NCBI RefSeq assembly: GCF_023145695.1 | Contig: NZ_JAJHVV010000004.1 | Span: forward strand, 329,735 to 393,734 | DNA: 64,000 nucleotides | Source: Vibrio amylolyticus | GTDB taxonomy: Bacteria; Pseudomonadota; Gammaproteobacteria; Enterobacterales; Vibrionaceae | Direction of reading: 5' to 3' | In this document: positions 56,247-64,000 of the stretch, piece after piece | Position numbering within the stretch: position 1 is the first letter of the stretch | Layout: every line of letters begins with the position of its first letter | Made by a program: the position numbers and the translations under genes | The notes under the pieces: model-generated | What the model saw: only the letters and a program-made list of their open reading frames with translations | What the model was told of the DNA's origin: nothing | Databases searched by the model: none

Positions 56247-56997
56247 ACACACTTCTATTCTACTTCGCGTAGCACTCGTCATTGGCATGCTGGTTTTTTC
56301 CGGCGTGTCTTTGGCCGATCAGGGGATTCCATTTATCACTGTTTCAGATGGTGATAGTAGTGAAGAATACTCTGTAAAGATTCAAATTCTTATTTTGATG
56401 ACCGCATTGAGCTTCTTGCCTGCAATGCTGATGATGATGACAAGTTTTACTCGAATCATCATTGTTCTCGCAATTTTACGCCAAGCACTTGGCCTTCAAC
56501 AAAGTCCCCCTAACCGAATTCTCATTGGTATTGCACTGACAATGACCATGCTGTTAATGAAACCCGTTTGGACACCAATCTTTGAAGATGCCTATAAGCC
56601 TTATGAAGCGGGAGAAATCACATTACAACAAGCCTTTGCTGTTGCCGAGCAGCCCGTTCGTCAATTCATGTTGAGCCAAACGTATGAGAACTCTCTTGAG
56701 CAAATGCTTAGAATTGCAGGCGATCCACTCGATTTAGAACCTGAAGAGATAAGCTTTGCAGTGCTAATGCCAGCGTTCGTTATTAGTGAACTAAAAACCG
56801 CATTCCAGATAGGTTTTATGCTGTTCATCCCATTTTTAATCATCGATATCGTTGTTGCTAGTGTCCTGATGGCAATGGGTATGATGATGCTATCACCGCT
56901 GATCATTTCTCTGCCATTTAAGCTGATGGTATTTGTCATGGTGGATGGTTGGGCAATGACGGTCGGTAGTTTAAGCGCCAGTTTCGGAGGGTTGTGA
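56230..56997 (+). CDS. fliP: Lateral flagellar export channel protein FliP
   Basis: FliP forms the export gate core. The 255-residue protein has an N-terminal signal-like segment (about 10-29), and the family motifs LSFLPAMLMMMTSFTRIIIV and PNRILIGIALTMTMLLMKPV, plus PAFVISELKTAFQIGFMLFI. Two ATG codons are possible (56221 and 56230); I use 56230, nine bases after GAAG. It begins inside fliN. Confidence 0.94.
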   Translation: MTLLTKHTSILLRVALVIGMLVFSGVSLADQGIPFITVSDGDSSEEYSVKIQILILMTALSFLPAMLMMMTSFTRIIIVLAILRQALGLQQSPPNRILIGIALTMTMLLMKPVWTPIFEDAYKPYEAGEITLQQAFAVAEQPVRQFMLSQTYENSLEQMLRIAGDPLDLEPEEISFAVLMPAFVISELKTAFQIGFMLFIPFLIIDIVVASVLMAMGMMMLSPLIISLPFKLMVFVMVDGWAMTVGSLSASFGGL

Positions 56998-57266
56998 TGA
57001 ATAGTGCAGTAACAGCCAACCTCTACGCTGATGCCATCTACATGATCATTACCATGGTCGTGGTCTTAATTGGGCCAAGCCTTCTCGTTGGTTTAGTGGT
57101 TGCAATTTTCCAAGCAACGACACAAATTAACGAGCAGACCATGAGTTTCTTACCGAGACTATTAACAACACTGTTGATGCTGATTTTTGCCGGCGGTTGG
57201 TTACTTAGAAATATCTCAGATTTCTTTAATAATCTGTTCTACACCATTCCAATGATTGTCAGCTAG
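56997..57266 (+). CDS. fliQ: Lateral flagellar export channel protein FliQ
   Basis: FliQ is a small export gate protein with two helices. I start at the ATG at 56997, which overlaps the fliP stop by one base after GGAGGG, giving 89 residues as in the family; a GTG one codon earlier is less likely. Motifs: VVVLIGPSLLVGLVVAIFQA, TQINEQTMSFLPRLL. Confidence 0.95.
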   Translation: MNSAVTANLYADAIYMIITMVVVLIGPSLLVGLVVAIFQATTQINEQTMSFLPRLLTTLLMLIFAGGWLLRNISDFFNNLFYTIPMIVS

Positions 57267-57271
57267 CATCA

Positions 57272-58045
57272 ATGGTTAATCTTACCTTTGCTGAAATCAC
57301 CTCTTTACTCGGTCAACTTTGGTGGCCGTTTTTTCGCTTTTCTGCGGCCTTCATGAGCATGCCATTTTTTGGTAATGCCTACATGCCTAATCGAGTGCGT
57401 TTATTGCTCGCTCTCTCGGTTTCCATTATTGCGGCACCGCTCCTTCCTGCTATGCCTGAAGTTGATCCAGTGTCGATTCATGCTCTGGCGATTGCCCTTG
57501 AGCAGATCGCAATTGGTGCCCTGCTTGGGATTAGCCTGCACTTTCTGTTTGCTGCTATGGCGATGGTAGGACAAATTATTTCAATGCAGATGGGTTTAGG
57601 CATGGCGATGATGAATGATCCCGCGAATGGGATCACCGTTGCTCTGATTGGTAATTATTTCCTGATGTTTACCACCCTGATGTTTCTCTCTCTTGATGGG
57701 CATTTAGTGGCGCTAGACATTGTCGTTCAAAGCTTTGAGCGTTTTCCGGTCGGCAGTGGGATCAGTGAAACATCACTACGATATATGATTGGTCTGTTTA
57801 GCTGGATGATGACCGCAGCAGTCTCCATCGCACTGCCAACCATTGCAGCCATGCTGACCGTAAACTTAACCTTTGGTGTGATGAACCGTGCTGCACCTTC
57901 GCTCAACGTCTTTGCCCTTGGCTTTCCAATGTCGATGATTCTCGGCTTATGTGCGGTATTGCTCTCTTTGTCTGGGCTGCCAAGTATTTACGCTGAGCTT
58001 TGCCATCAAATTTTATCGGAAATGAAGCTAATGGGAGGCAACTAG
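57272..58045 (+). CDS. fliR: Lateral flagellar export channel protein FliR
   Basis: FliR completes the FliP5-Q4-R1 export gate. The 257-residue protein has about six hydrophobic helices and motifs PFFRFSAAFMSMPFFGNAYM and GMNDPANG-like MAMMNDPANGITVALIGNY. It begins five bases after fliQ and its stop abuts flhB. Confidence 0.95.
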   Translation: MVNLTFAEITSLLGQLWWPFFRFSAAFMSMPFFGNAYMPNRVRLLLALSVSIIAAPLLPAMPEVDPVSIHALAIALEQIAIGALLGISLHFLFAAMAMVGQIISMQMGLGMAMMNDPANGITVALIGNYFLMFTTLMFLSLDGHLVALDIVVQSFERFPVGSGISETSLRYMIGLFSWMMTAAVSIALPTIAAMLTVNLTFGVMNRAAPSLNVFALGFPMSMILGLCAVLLSLSGLPSIYAELCHQILSEMKLMGGN

Positions 58046-59179
58046 GTGGCAGAGAATCAAACCAGTCAGGACAAAAGTGAAAAGCCCAGTCATCAAAAGC
58101 TCAAGAAGGCGAAGGGTGAAGGACAAGCGGCTCGTTCCAAAGAATTTACTGTTGGCGTTTTATTTATCGCCATCGCGCTTTTTCTATGGGCGTACGGACA
58201 CTACCTTGGTGAGCAGGCGGTTAAGCTCTTTACTATTAATTATCAGTTAAGCTACGACGATATTCGTCAACCTGACATTATGCTAAGAAAGCTTGGTGAG
58301 AGTGTTCAGCTGCTTGGCGGCTTATTCATTCCAATGGCTGCAGTACTAATTTTAGTGACCATTCTTAGCTCATTAATACCGGGCGGATGGGTGATGTCAC
58401 TTAAGTTAATCAAGCCAAAGTTAAGCAAAATAAGTCCTATCGAAGGTTTAAAACGACTCTTCTCCATTAAATCTTTAGTCGAATTAGCAAAATCTATCCT
58501 TAAGGTGGTGTTTATTGGCGGGGTTCTCTATTGGCTACTCAGCAGTAATCTTTTGTCTCTGATTGCCGCGCAGCGTGCACCTCTTGAGCAAGGCGTTGCA
58601 CTCACGCTTAACCACTTAATCATCGCCATTATCTGCTTTGGGTTTGTTGTCCTTCTTATCGGTCTTATCGATATGCCTTATCAGCTTTGGAACCATATTA
58701 AACAGCTGAAAATGACCAAACAGGAAGTGAAAGAAGAAAACAAAAATACCGAAGGCCGCCCTGAGATAAAACAGAAGATAAAACAGCTTCAACAGCAGAT
58801 GTCACAGAGACGAATCGATAACTCAGTACCCGGTGCTGATGTCGTGATCACAAACCCAACGCACTACGCCGTGGCCATTAAGTACGATTTATCTCGTGCT
58901 GGTGCTCCGTTTGTTGTCGCTAAAGGGGAGGATGAAATGGCATTACGAATTCAATCCATAGCCAAGAAAAATGACATTGAAGTGCTCTGTTTACCGCCAT
59001 TAACTCGTGCGGTGTACTTCAATACTAGAATCGATCAAGAAGTCCCTGGGCCTCTGTTTGTTGCTATTGCACATGTACTTACCTACGTGATGCAGCTTAA
59101 AGAGTACAAACAGACCAAAAAAGTTCAACCAACACCATTACCAACATTAATTATACCTAACGAACTGCGTCACGACTGA
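58046..59179 (+). CDS. flhB: Lateral flagellar export switch protein FlhB
   Basis: FlhB controls the change from hook to filament export. The 377-residue protein has four transmembrane helices (about 30-215) and a cytoplasmic domain with the autocleavage site N270-P-T-H (VVITNPTHYAVAIKYD). The start is a GTG at 58046, directly after the fliR stop, with GGAGG seven bases upstream. flhA follows after 57 bp. Confidence 0.96.
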   Translation: MAENQTSQDKSEKPSHQKLKKAKGEGQAARSKEFTVGVLFIAIALFLWAYGHYLGEQAVKLFTINYQLSYDDIRQPDIMLRKLGESVQLLGGLFIPMAAVLILVTILSSLIPGGWVMSLKLIKPKLSKISPIEGLKRLFSIKSLVELAKSILKVVFIGGVLYWLLSSNLLSLIAAQRAPLEQGVALTLNHLIIAIICFGFVVLLIGLIDMPYQLWNHIKQLKMTKQEVKEENKNTEGRPEIKQKIKQLQQQMSQRRIDNSVPGADVVITNPTHYAVAIKYDLSRAGAPFVVAKGEDEMALRIQSIAKKNDIEVLCLPPLTRAVYFNTRIDQEVPGPLFVAIAHVLTYVMQLKEYKQTKKVQPTPLPTLIIPNELRHD

Positions 59180-59236
59180 TGCGAGATAACATCTGATTAG
59201 GCGATGTTACGTCGCAAAAATATTGAGTAATCACTT

Positions 59237-61330
59237 ATGAAAGAAAAGTTAAACATGCTATTCCCTGCAATTAAGAGCAATTACTTTGGGATTCCTATCT
59301 TATTGCTGACTGTGCTTGCAATGGTGATATTGCCTTTGCCGCCTCTACTTCTTGATGCACTGTTTATTTTTAATATCGTTCTTGCGGTCATCGTACTTTT
59401 AGTCGCAGTATCGAGCAAACGACCGCTTGAATTTAGTGTTTTCCCAACCATTTTGTTAGTTGCAACCTTAATGCGACTGACATTGAATGTAGCTTCAACA
59501 CGTATCGTTCTACTTGAAGGTCATAATGGTGGAGATGCCGCAGGTAAGGTCATTCAGGCTTTCGGTAACGTGGTGATTGGCGGTAACTATTTCGTTGGTA
59601 TCGTTGTTTTCGTAATCTTGATGATCATTAACTTTGTTGTGATCACCAAAGGTGGTGAGCGTATATCTGAAGTATCGGCACGCTTTACGCTTGATTCCCT
59701 TCCGGGCAAACAGATGGCGATTGATGCGGACCTAAATGCTGGTTTAATCGATCAAGAGCAAGCCAAATCACGTCGTAAGGAGATCGCTCGAGAAGCTGAC
59801 TTCTATGGTTCAATGGACGGTGCTTCCAAATTTGTTCGTGGTGATGCGATAGCGGCAATGATGATCCTCATCATCAATATCTTAGGTGGTGTAACCATAG
59901 GTATGGTTCAGCACGATCTAAGCGCAGCTGAAGCATTCCAACGATTTGCATTGCTTACCATAGGTGATGGTCTTGTTGCTCAGATTCCTTCGCTATTATT
60001 GGCAGTAGCAGCAGCAATCATTGTTACTCGAGTTAGTGACTCTGGTGAACTGTCTGACGATGTTCAAGAGCAGATGCTTGCATCACCAACCACGTTAGCC
60101 ACCGCTTCTGGCGTTATGTTTGTAATTGGCATTGTTCCAGGTATGCCACACCTTGCCTTTTTCAGTTTTGCAGCACTTTTGGCCTTTGCGGCATGGCGTC
60201 AAGCGAAGCAAACTCTAAACCCTGAACCATTAGAACAAGCTGAGGCGGTTGCAGAGGCGGTAGCACAAGACAACACACCTACTTTAACTTGGGGAGATGT
60301 ACCGAGTGTACATGCGTTATCTCTAGAGCTAGGTTATCGATTAGTTAACTTAGTGGATAAAAACCAAGGGGAACCTTTGGCTCTGCGAGTACGAGGCGTT
60401 CGAAAAACCATTACTGAGCAAGCGGGTTTCCTTATTCCTGAAATTGCAATCCGCGATAACCTAAAACTCAAACCAACACAATATACTCTCTCGCTATACG
60501 GTGAAGTCCTAGGTAAAGGGGAAATCGATCCAGAGCGCTTAATGGCCTTGGCCGTCGGTGAAGTGTATGGTCAGCTTGATGGTGTACTAGGAAAAGATCC
60601 AGCCTACAACCTTGATGCGGTTTGGATTGAACCTACAAATAAACCTCAAGCGCTCAACTTAGGTTATTCCGTAGTAGATGGTGCAACAGTTATAGCAACG
60701 CACTTAAGCAAAGTCGTAAAAGAGCACACTTCTGAGTTATTCGGTCATGATGATGTGGAAAGAGTCATGGAGCGCTTATCACAACATTCACCAAAACTGG
60801 CAGAGGCTCTTTCAACGCAATTAACTCATCAACAACAGATGCGAGTCTATCGTCAGTTGCTTGTTGATCAAGTACCGATTAAAGATATGGTTAATATTGC
60901 TGCCATCATGCTTGAAAGCAGTGAAGTCACTAAAGACCCGATTCTTATTGCTTCCGATGTGCGATGTGGATTGAAGCGGACACTGACCAGTACTCTACTC
61001 GGCAATAGCAATGACTTTAATATCTTCACACTGAGTGATGCTCTAGAGAAAATGCTCATGACGGCTTTGACCAAAGCTCAACAAACAGGTGCAGTGGCCT
61101 TAGATAGTTTCCCAGTCGAGCCCAATTTATTAGCGCAACTTCAACAAAATATGCCAAATATTCGTGAACAGTTAAAGCAAAATGGGTTTAAACCCGTTTT
61201 ACTTGTGGCGCCGCAATTACGGCCACTGCTGTCTCGCTACGCGAGAACCTTTGCGAAAGGACTGGTTGTTCTCTCTTATAACGAGATACCAGAAGATAAA
61301 AACATTAATGTTCTCGGACACTTAGGATAG
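59237..61330 (+). CDS. flhA: Lateral flagellar export gate protein FlhA
   Basis: FlhA is the large export gate with docking domain. The 697-residue protein has eight transmembrane segments in the N-terminal half, with the FHIPEP signature region (SARFTLDSLPGKQMAIDADL and GGVTIGMVQ), and a cytoplasmic C-terminal half (from about 340). It is the last gene of fliMNPQR-flhBA, closed by a stem-loop at 61452-61477. Confidence 0.97.
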   Translation: MKEKLNMLFPAIKSNYFGIPILLLTVLAMVILPLPPLLLDALFIFNIVLAVIVLLVAVSSKRPLEFSVFPTILLVATLMRLTLNVASTRIVLLEGHNGGDAAGKVIQAFGNVVIGGNYFVGIVVFVILMIINFVVITKGGERISEVSARFTLDSLPGKQMAIDADLNAGLIDQEQAKSRRKEIAREADFYGSMDGASKFVRGDAIAAMMILIINILGGVTIGMVQHDLSAAEAFQRFALLTIGDGLVAQIPSLLLAVAAAIIVTRVSDSGELSDDVQEQMLASPTTLATASGVMFVIGIVPGMPHLAFFSFAALLAFAAWRQAKQTLNPEPLEQAEAVAEAVAQDNTPTLTWGDVPSVHALSLELGYRLVNLVDKNQGEPLALRVRGVRKTITEQAGFLIPEIAIRDNLKLKPTQYTLSLYGEVLGKGEIDPERLMALAVGEVYGQLDGVLGKDPAYNLDAVWIEPTNKPQALNLGYSVVDGATVIATHLSKVVKEHTSELFGHDDVERVMERLSQHSPKLAEALSTQLTHQQQMRVYRQLLVDQVPIKDMVNIAAIMLESSEVTKDPILIASDVRCGLKRTLTSTLLGNSNDFNIFTLSDALEKMLMTALTKAQQTGAVALDSFPVEPNLLAQLQQNMPNIREQLKQNGFKPVLLVAPQLRPLLSRYARTFAKGLVVLSYNEIPEDKNINVLGHLG

Positions 61331-61451
61331 TTACACACTTAGGGTAAGCTTGACTAAGCACACAGGCTAACAATACACGTTGAGTGCGTAGACACTCCAT
61401 TTGAATACTTCTAACGGGTTATGTCGAGTACTTACGTATAGCAGAGACAAA

Positions 61452-61477
61452 GAAGCACGCTTTATTGGCGTGCTTCT
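61452..61477. terminator. Stem-loop at the right edge of the lateral flagellar cluster
   Basis: GAAGCACGC-tttattg-GCGTGCTTC is a perfect 9-bp stem between flhA (plus) and ohrR (minus). T runs on both sides are short, so it is a modest bidirectional terminator. Confidence 0.7.
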
Positions 61478-61511
61478 CCATTTATTGTCTATCTGTCATA
61501 CAATGAATTTT

Positions 61512-61955
61512 TTACTTCACTAGGTTCGTCAGCAGTTGTTCACATTCTGCTTTTAAGTTTGTGAGTTCATCAACGGTCATTTTCGACAAACCCATCATTT
61601 TTTTCGGTATCAACTCAGCCTGTTCTCGTAACTCCACACCTAAATCAGTAACAGAAATAATTCTAATTCGCTCATCTTCAGGGCTACGCCTGCGATTAAC
61701 ATAACCTTTTGTTTCCAAGCGCTTCAACAATGGTGTTAATGTTCCAGAATCAAGATGGGTCATTTTTCCGAGTTCTTTGACATTCATTGCTTGTTTTTCC
61801 CACAGCACCATCATGACGATATACTGTAAATAGGTCAGATCCAGCTCCTTTAACAAAGGTTGATAAGCCCGACTCATCGCGTTTGATGCACTATAAAGCG
61901 CAAAACACACCTGATTATCTAACCGTAGGTAATTCTCATTTTTCGACTCAGTCAT
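61512..61955 (-). CDS. ohrR: Organic hydroperoxide-sensing MarR-family repressor OhrR
   Basis: OhrR represses ohr and releases DNA when its cysteine is oxidised by organic hydroperoxide. The 147-residue protein carries the sensing cysteine C17 in LDNQVCFALYSASNAM, as in Bacillus subtilis OhrR, and the winged helix with MNVKELGKMTHLDSGTLTPL and RRRSPEDERIRIISVT. It is divergent from ohr, which supports the call. Confidence 0.93.
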   Translation of the reverse strand: MTESKNENYLRLDNQVCFALYSASNAMSRAYQPLLKELDLTYLQYIVMMVLWEKQAMNVKELGKMTHLDSGTLTPLLKRLETKGYVNRRRSPEDERIRIISVTDLGVELREQAELIPKKMMGLSKMTVDELTNLKAECEQLLTNLVK

Positions 61956-61980
61956 TTAACCAATCCATACAAAACAATTC

Positions 61981-62067
61981 AATTGCACACAATATACTTG
62001 CGCACCTATAATTTTTCAACTAGTATTGAAACCAAGTAAATTGCACGCAACCTAAATGCTCGCAATT
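61981..62067. promoter_or_regulatory. ohrR-ohr intergenic repeats, candidate OhrR operators
   Basis: The motif AATTGCACACAA (61981-61992) recurs as AATTGCACGCAA (62039-62050), with one mismatch in 12. The second copy also pairs with GCAATT at 62062-62067 as an inverted repeat (AATTGC-N17-GCAATT). The 149-bp region sits between the divergent genes, where OhrR should bind. Confidence 0.6.
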
Positions 62068-62104
62068 AAATAATCCATAAAGAATCAATCTAAGGGGCAC
62101 AGAC

Positions 62105-62527
62105 ATGACCACAATTTACTCTACTTCAGCGACAGCAAATGCAGGCCGTAATGGACAAGTTTCAACAGATGATAATAAGTTGTCTGTCGCGTTAAGTTAT
62201 CCAAAAGAGATGGGCGGCTCTGGCGAAGAAACCAACCCAGAACAGTTATTTGCAGCTGGGTACTCTGCCTGTTTCTCCAATGCTCTGTTGCATGTCGCTC
62301 GCGAAACAAAGACGTCGATTAAAACCGCGCCAACAACCGCTACTGTCGGTATCGGACCAAATGAAAACGGTGGGTTTGCTCTTTCAGTGAGCCTTTCTGT
62401 TGAATTGGATCTTGAGCAAGAACAAGCTGAGCAATTAGTGAAAACGGCTCATCAAGTTTGCCCTTACTCTAATGCAGTAAAAGGCAACATTGATGTAAAA
62501 CTGACAGTGAACGGCAAGTTACTCTAG
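62105..62527 (+). CDS. ohr: Organic hydroperoxide resistance protein Ohr
   Basis: Ohr is a thiol peroxidase that reduces organic hydroperoxides. The 140-residue protein has both catalytic cysteines, C56 in LFAAGYSACFSNAL and C119 in HQVCPYSNAVKGN, and the family Arg in the NAGRNGQV segment. AAGGGG lies seven bases before the ATG. It is probably derepressed by oxidised OhrR. Confidence 0.95.
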   Translation: MTTIYSTSATANAGRNGQVSTDDNKLSVALSYPKEMGGSGEETNPEQLFAAGYSACFSNALLHVARETKTSIKTAPTTATVGIGPNENGGFALSVSLSVELDLEQEQAEQLVKTAHQVCPYSNAVKGNIDVKLTVNGKLL

Positions 62528-62612
62528 CACTCCAGGTTATTTAGCCGACCTTTTAAAGCTGGTTAACCTTCTGTTTTACTAGCTATATAGAATTGAATAA
62601 TAAGGATAGATT

Positions 62613-63548
62613 ATGCGTGCAGTTCAAATTCAACAATACGGTGGCACAGACACACTGAAACTCGAAAATATTGTAGCTCCTAAGATTAACGATGATGATA
62701 TTTTAGTTTTAGTTAAGTCGGCTTCAGTAAACCCTGTTGACTGGAAGATTCGTGAAGGGTATCTACAGACCTTCATTCCTTACGATATGCCTCTAACACT
62801 AGGTTGGGACGTGTCTGGGGTTGTAGCAGAAGTTGGCTCCAAGGTAACTAAGTTTAAAGTCGGTGATGAGGTGTTTAGTCGCCCTGCCATTAATCGTAAT
62901 GGTAGCTACGCTGAATATATTGCAGTAAAAGAAGATGAAGCAGAGTTCAAATCACCTAAGCTGAATTTCTCTCAAGCCGCTGCATTGCCATTGGCCGGCA
63001 TTACAGCATGGCAATGTTTAGTCGACGTCGCAGATGTAAAGGCAGGAGATAGAGTCTTGATTCATGCCGGAGCCGGTGGCGTGGGGCACTTAGCCATTCA
63101 AATAGCGAAAGCAAAAGGCGCGACGGTTATTTCAACAGCCTCAAAAGCAAATCAAGCATTGTTAGTTGAACTTGGTACTGATCAAGCTGTTGATTACACT
63201 GCAGCGCCTTTGAGTGAGCAAATTCAACCAGTCGATATAGTAATTGATACTATGGGCGGTGATGTACAACAACAATCATGGGGACTCTTGAAGCCTGATG
63301 GTATCTTGGTATCAGTTGTTGATCAGCCCGATGAAGAAGTAGCTAAGGCACACTATGCCCGTGGTGCTTTCGTTTTCATTGACCCAAGTAGCCGGATCTT
63401 AAGAGAGCTCAATAGCTTAGTTGAAAATGATGAATTAACTCCACTGATTGAGCATCACTTTACTTTAGAAACCGTCGTCGAAGCACATTTACAAAGCCAG
63501 AGCGGACGTACTCGAGGTAAAATTGTTATTGATGTGGCTGAAAGTTAA
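62613..63548 (+). CDS. Zinc-independent MDR oxidoreductase (quinone-reductase-like)
   Basis: The 311-residue medium-chain dehydrogenase/reductase has the GroES-like domain (about 1-120, PVDWKIREGYLQ, LGWDVSGVVAEVGSKVTKFK VGDEV) and an NADPH-binding Rossmann domain (GDRVLIHAGAGGVGHLAIQI). The zinc-ligand cysteines of alcohol dehydrogenases are missing, so it is probably an NADPH quinone or enone reductase. It follows ohr by 85 bp in the same direction, with TAAGGA upstream, and may belong to the peroxide response. Substrate unknown. Confidence 0.85.
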   Translation: MRAVQIQQYGGTDTLKLENIVAPKINDDDILVLVKSASVNPVDWKIREGYLQTFIPYDMPLTLGWDVSGVVAEVGSKVTKFKVGDEVFSRPAINRNGSYAEYIAVKEDEAEFKSPKLNFSQAAALPLAGITAWQCLVDVADVKAGDRVLIHAGAGGVGHLAIQIAKAKGATVISTASKANQALLVELGTDQAVDYTAAPLSEQIQPVDIVIDTMGGDVQQQSWGLLKPDGILVSVVDQPDEEVAKAHYARGAFVFIDPSSRILRELNSLVENDELTPLIEHHFTLETVVEAHLQSQSGRTRGKIVIDVAES

Positions 63549-63592
63549 TAGCGCATGAGTACTAAGGTGCTTTGATAGTGAGTAATAATACT

Positions 63593-63617
63593 AAGGACGC
63601 ATAAAGCGTCCTTTTTT
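63593..63617 (+). terminator. Rho-independent terminator after the MDR gene
   Basis: AAGGACGC-ataaa-GCGTCCTT followed by TTTTA, 45 bp past the stop. Confidence 0.92.
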
Positions 63618-63782
63618 ATAGCTTGAAGAGCGATTTTATTCTCTCTAGAGCACCTGTGAAACACTCATCAAGTAACACATTAATACAGAATCATAGAAGT
63701 ATATTATTCGGGTACTTAAGAATTAGGCTAGCTCATTGGAATAGAGAACTCTTATGGTCGACGCTTTTAGAACGCTAGAAAG

Positions 63783-63816
63783 CAAAAAAGCCCGCTGAAA
63801 TTCAGCGGGCTTTTTA
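63783..63816. terminator. Bidirectional terminator after tRNA-Ser
   Basis: GCCCGCTGAA-ATTCAGCGGGC with T runs on both sides. On the minus strand it ends the tRNA-Ser transcript. Confidence 0.9.
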
Positions 63817-63819
63817 ATG

Positions 63820-63910
63820 TGGCGGAGAGATAGGGATTTGAACCCTAGAAGGGCTACAAACCCTTGCCGGTTTTCAAGACCGGTGCTTTCGACCACTCAG
63901 CCATCTCTCC
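63820..63910 (-). tRNA. tRNA-Ser (UGA anticodon)
   Basis: The 91-nt minus-strand sequence starts GGAGAGATGGCTGAGTGG and ends CTCTCCGCCA, with the CCA encoded. The anticodon loop CTTGAAA gives UGA. The long variable arm (CAAGGGTTTGTAGCCCTT) is the class II serine type. The T arm is GGGTTCAAATCCC. Confidence 0.97.
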
Positions 63911-63949
63911 GTAAATCTTCATCGTCAGATTAGTGCACTGATGATGTTT

Positions 63950-63971
63950 GTTATTTGTGCTAACAAATAAC
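63950..63971 (-). other. Hairpin between 5S rRNA and tRNA-Ser
   Basis: GTTATTTGT-gcta-ACAAATAAC forms a 9-bp perfect stem just after the 5S 3' end on the minus strand. There is no T run, so it may be a processing site that permits read-through from rRNA to tRNA. Confidence 0.5.
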
Positions 63972-63980
63972 GATATTTAA

Positions 63981-64000
63981 AGCCTGGCGATGTCCTACTC
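63981..64000 (-). rRNA. rrf: 5S rRNA, 3' end only
   Basis: The last 20 bases on the minus strand are GAGTAGGACATCGCCAGGCT, the conserved 3' end of Vibrio 5S rRNA. The rest lies outside the window. Its position suggests an rrn operon that reads in from the right and includes tRNA-Ser. Confidence 0.85.

Overview
The window looks like a piece of a Vibrio (or close Vibrionaceae) chromosome. The housekeeping order gspD-gspC (type II secretion), hslR, hslO, pckA, an AsmA-like gene, yiiD, dtd, yihY, typA, glnA, a DUF4124 gene, ntrB, ntrC, a GGDEF/EAL gene and add is, from memory and without a database search, the order found near the origin of Vibrio chromosome I. The encoded proteins are typical of gammaproteobacteria. 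I see no IS element, prophage, CRISPR array or attachment site.

Region 1 (1-25313) is core genome. It holds the start of the type II secretion operon (minus strand), the redox chaperone Hsp33 with Hsp15, PEP carboxykinase, and a yihY-dtd-yiiD group. One accessory gene, a secreted family 3 glycoside hydrolase with two extra C-terminal modules, lies between yihY and a small ATPase gene. The nitrogen block follows. glnA has a near-perfect sigma-54 promoter and an upstream NtrC-type site, and ntrB has a perfect NtrC-type palindrome just before its start. Then come a membrane-anchored GGDEF/EAL protein and adenosine deaminase.

Region 2 (about 25365-61480) is a complete lateral (swarming) flagellar system of the Vibrio laf type, about 36 kb, in one block and bounded by terminators on both sides. 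On the minus strand are lafBCDEFSTU (cap, chaperones, hook-length control, FliL, sigma-28, stator), the lateral flagellin lafA, a small unknown gene, flgBCDEFGHIJKL followed by a divergent flagellin-like gene, and motY-lafK-fliEFGHIJ. On the plus strand are flgAMN and fliMNPQR-flhBA. LafK (sigma-54 activator) probably drives the early operons; sigma-54-like sites precede flgB and motY. LafS (sigma-28), held by FlgM, probably drives the late genes. No fliO, chemotaxis or glycosylation genes are present. The FliM lacks the usual N-terminal CheY-binding peptide and FlgJ lacks the muramidase domain.

Region 3 (61500-64000) holds a divergent ohrR/ohr peroxide-resistance pair, a zinc-independent MDR oxidoreductase, a tRNA-Ser(UGA), and the 3' end of a 5S rRNA that enters from beyond the window on the minus strand.

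The least explained items are the two genes between flgL and lafA: one looks like a diverged flagellin or axial protein, the other is a predicted tail-anchored membrane protein. Next come several small inverted or tandem repeats in intergenic DNA, including three 15-bp copies that each carry the flgG stop codon.
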